Shown one piece after another: positions 20,556 through 20,769 of a stretch of 20,769 nucleotides of DNA (position 1 is the stretch's first letter; each line of letters begins with the position of its first letter). A program made the position numbers and the translations under genes. The stretch spans positions 1 to 20,769 of IMG/VR virus record IMGVR_UViG_3300021574_000046; one strand, given 5' to 3'. This stretch comes from a virus. Below the pieces are notes generated by a model, which was given only the letters and a program-made list of their open reading frames with translations, did no database searches and was not told the DNA's origin.

Positions 20556-20769
20556 GGTGTATCTCCTTCAGGGCTGATGGTTGGGCTGGCTTCATTGAGG
20601 TAGTCTGCGTCCAGGTAGACACAGGATTCCATGGCTTCATACCAGTGATCGGTATATTGGTCTGCGAAGGACTCGACAGCGGTGTTACAGGCTTCTACCC
20701 GAGGCTGATAAGCCGCAGGGCGGCCTTCGACTTCGAATTTGACAGGCTCAGGCTGTTCCCACACGGAGA
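20552..20769 (-). CDS. Hypothetical protein, 5' end outside window
   Basis: The frame is open to the window edge, so the true start lies beyond 20769 or at the GTG at 20762-20764, whose upstream region is not visible. The visible part includes EPVKFEVEGRPAAYQPRVEA, then ADQYTDHWYEAMESCVYLDA and ends ISPEGDTP. Acidic, soluble, no family recognised. The stop overlaps the next ATG (ATGA). Confidence 0.62.
   Translation of the reverse strand, partial: SVWEQPEPVKFEVEGRPAAYQPRVEACNTAVESFADQYTDHWYEAMESCVYLDADYLNEASPTISPEGDTP

Noticed and set aside
1-20769. CRISPR array, insertion sequence, integrase or attachment site
   Set aside because: No regularly spaced repeats, no transposase or integrase motifs, and no terminal repeats were seen on either strand.

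Overview
The window is part of a double-stranded DNA tailed-phage genome: the replication, nucleotide-metabolism and accessory region. No structural or packaging gene is present. All 37 protein genes called here and all three tRNAs lie on the minus strand, so transcription runs from high to low coordinates. Genes are tightly packed, with ATGA, TAATG and GTGA overlaps and strong AAGGAG-type ribosome binding sites. The host cannot be identified from the sequence. No stretch over 300 bases lacks a gene.

Layout in transcription order. (1) 20769-18660: six genes, the first cut by the window edge, of unrecognised function. They include a tandem pair of diverged paralogs (124 and 125 aa). This block uses GC-richer codons, contains no CTAG tetranucleotide, and ends at a hairpin plus T-tract terminator (18579-18624). 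(2) 18558-17306: small proteins, mostly with membrane segments, interleaved with tRNA-Leu(UAG), tRNA-Arg(UCU) and tRNA-Thr(UGU). (3) 17303-11501: the most interesting block. It holds two class II glutamine amidotransferases, two amidoligases (COOH-NH2 ligases), one ATP-grasp ligase and two unknown proteins, and looks like a complete amide-bond-forming or peptide-tagging pathway. (4) 11501-7113: zinc/TOPRIM primase, DnaB-type helicase, SleB-type cell-wall hydrolase, a tiny coiled-coil protein and a family A DNA polymerase with proofreading domain. (5) 7116-5946: a small protein, a sigma region 4-like HTH protein and an OB-fold SSB-like protein. (6) 5952-1: monomeric class II ribonucleotide reductase, FEN-type 5' nuclease, T7 endonuclease I-type resolvase, RNase H-fold exonuclease with an HTH tail, ThyX, dUTPase and a partial dATP/dGTP diphosphohydrolase.

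Together these genes let the phage make dNTPs (RNR, ThyX, dUTPase), edit the dNTP pool (diphosphohydrolase), replicate DNA (primase, helicase, polymerase, SSB) and resolve or degrade DNA (endonuclease I, FEN, exonuclease). The amidoligase/ATP-grasp/amidotransferase block presumably modifies a peptide, protein or small molecule; its substrate is unknown. Three places suggest unusual decoding or gene fusion: an in-frame A_AAA_AAG slippery heptamer at the end of endonuclease I, a lone in-frame stop ahead of the sigma-like gene, and an internal start with its own ribosome binding site in the exonuclease-HTH gene.
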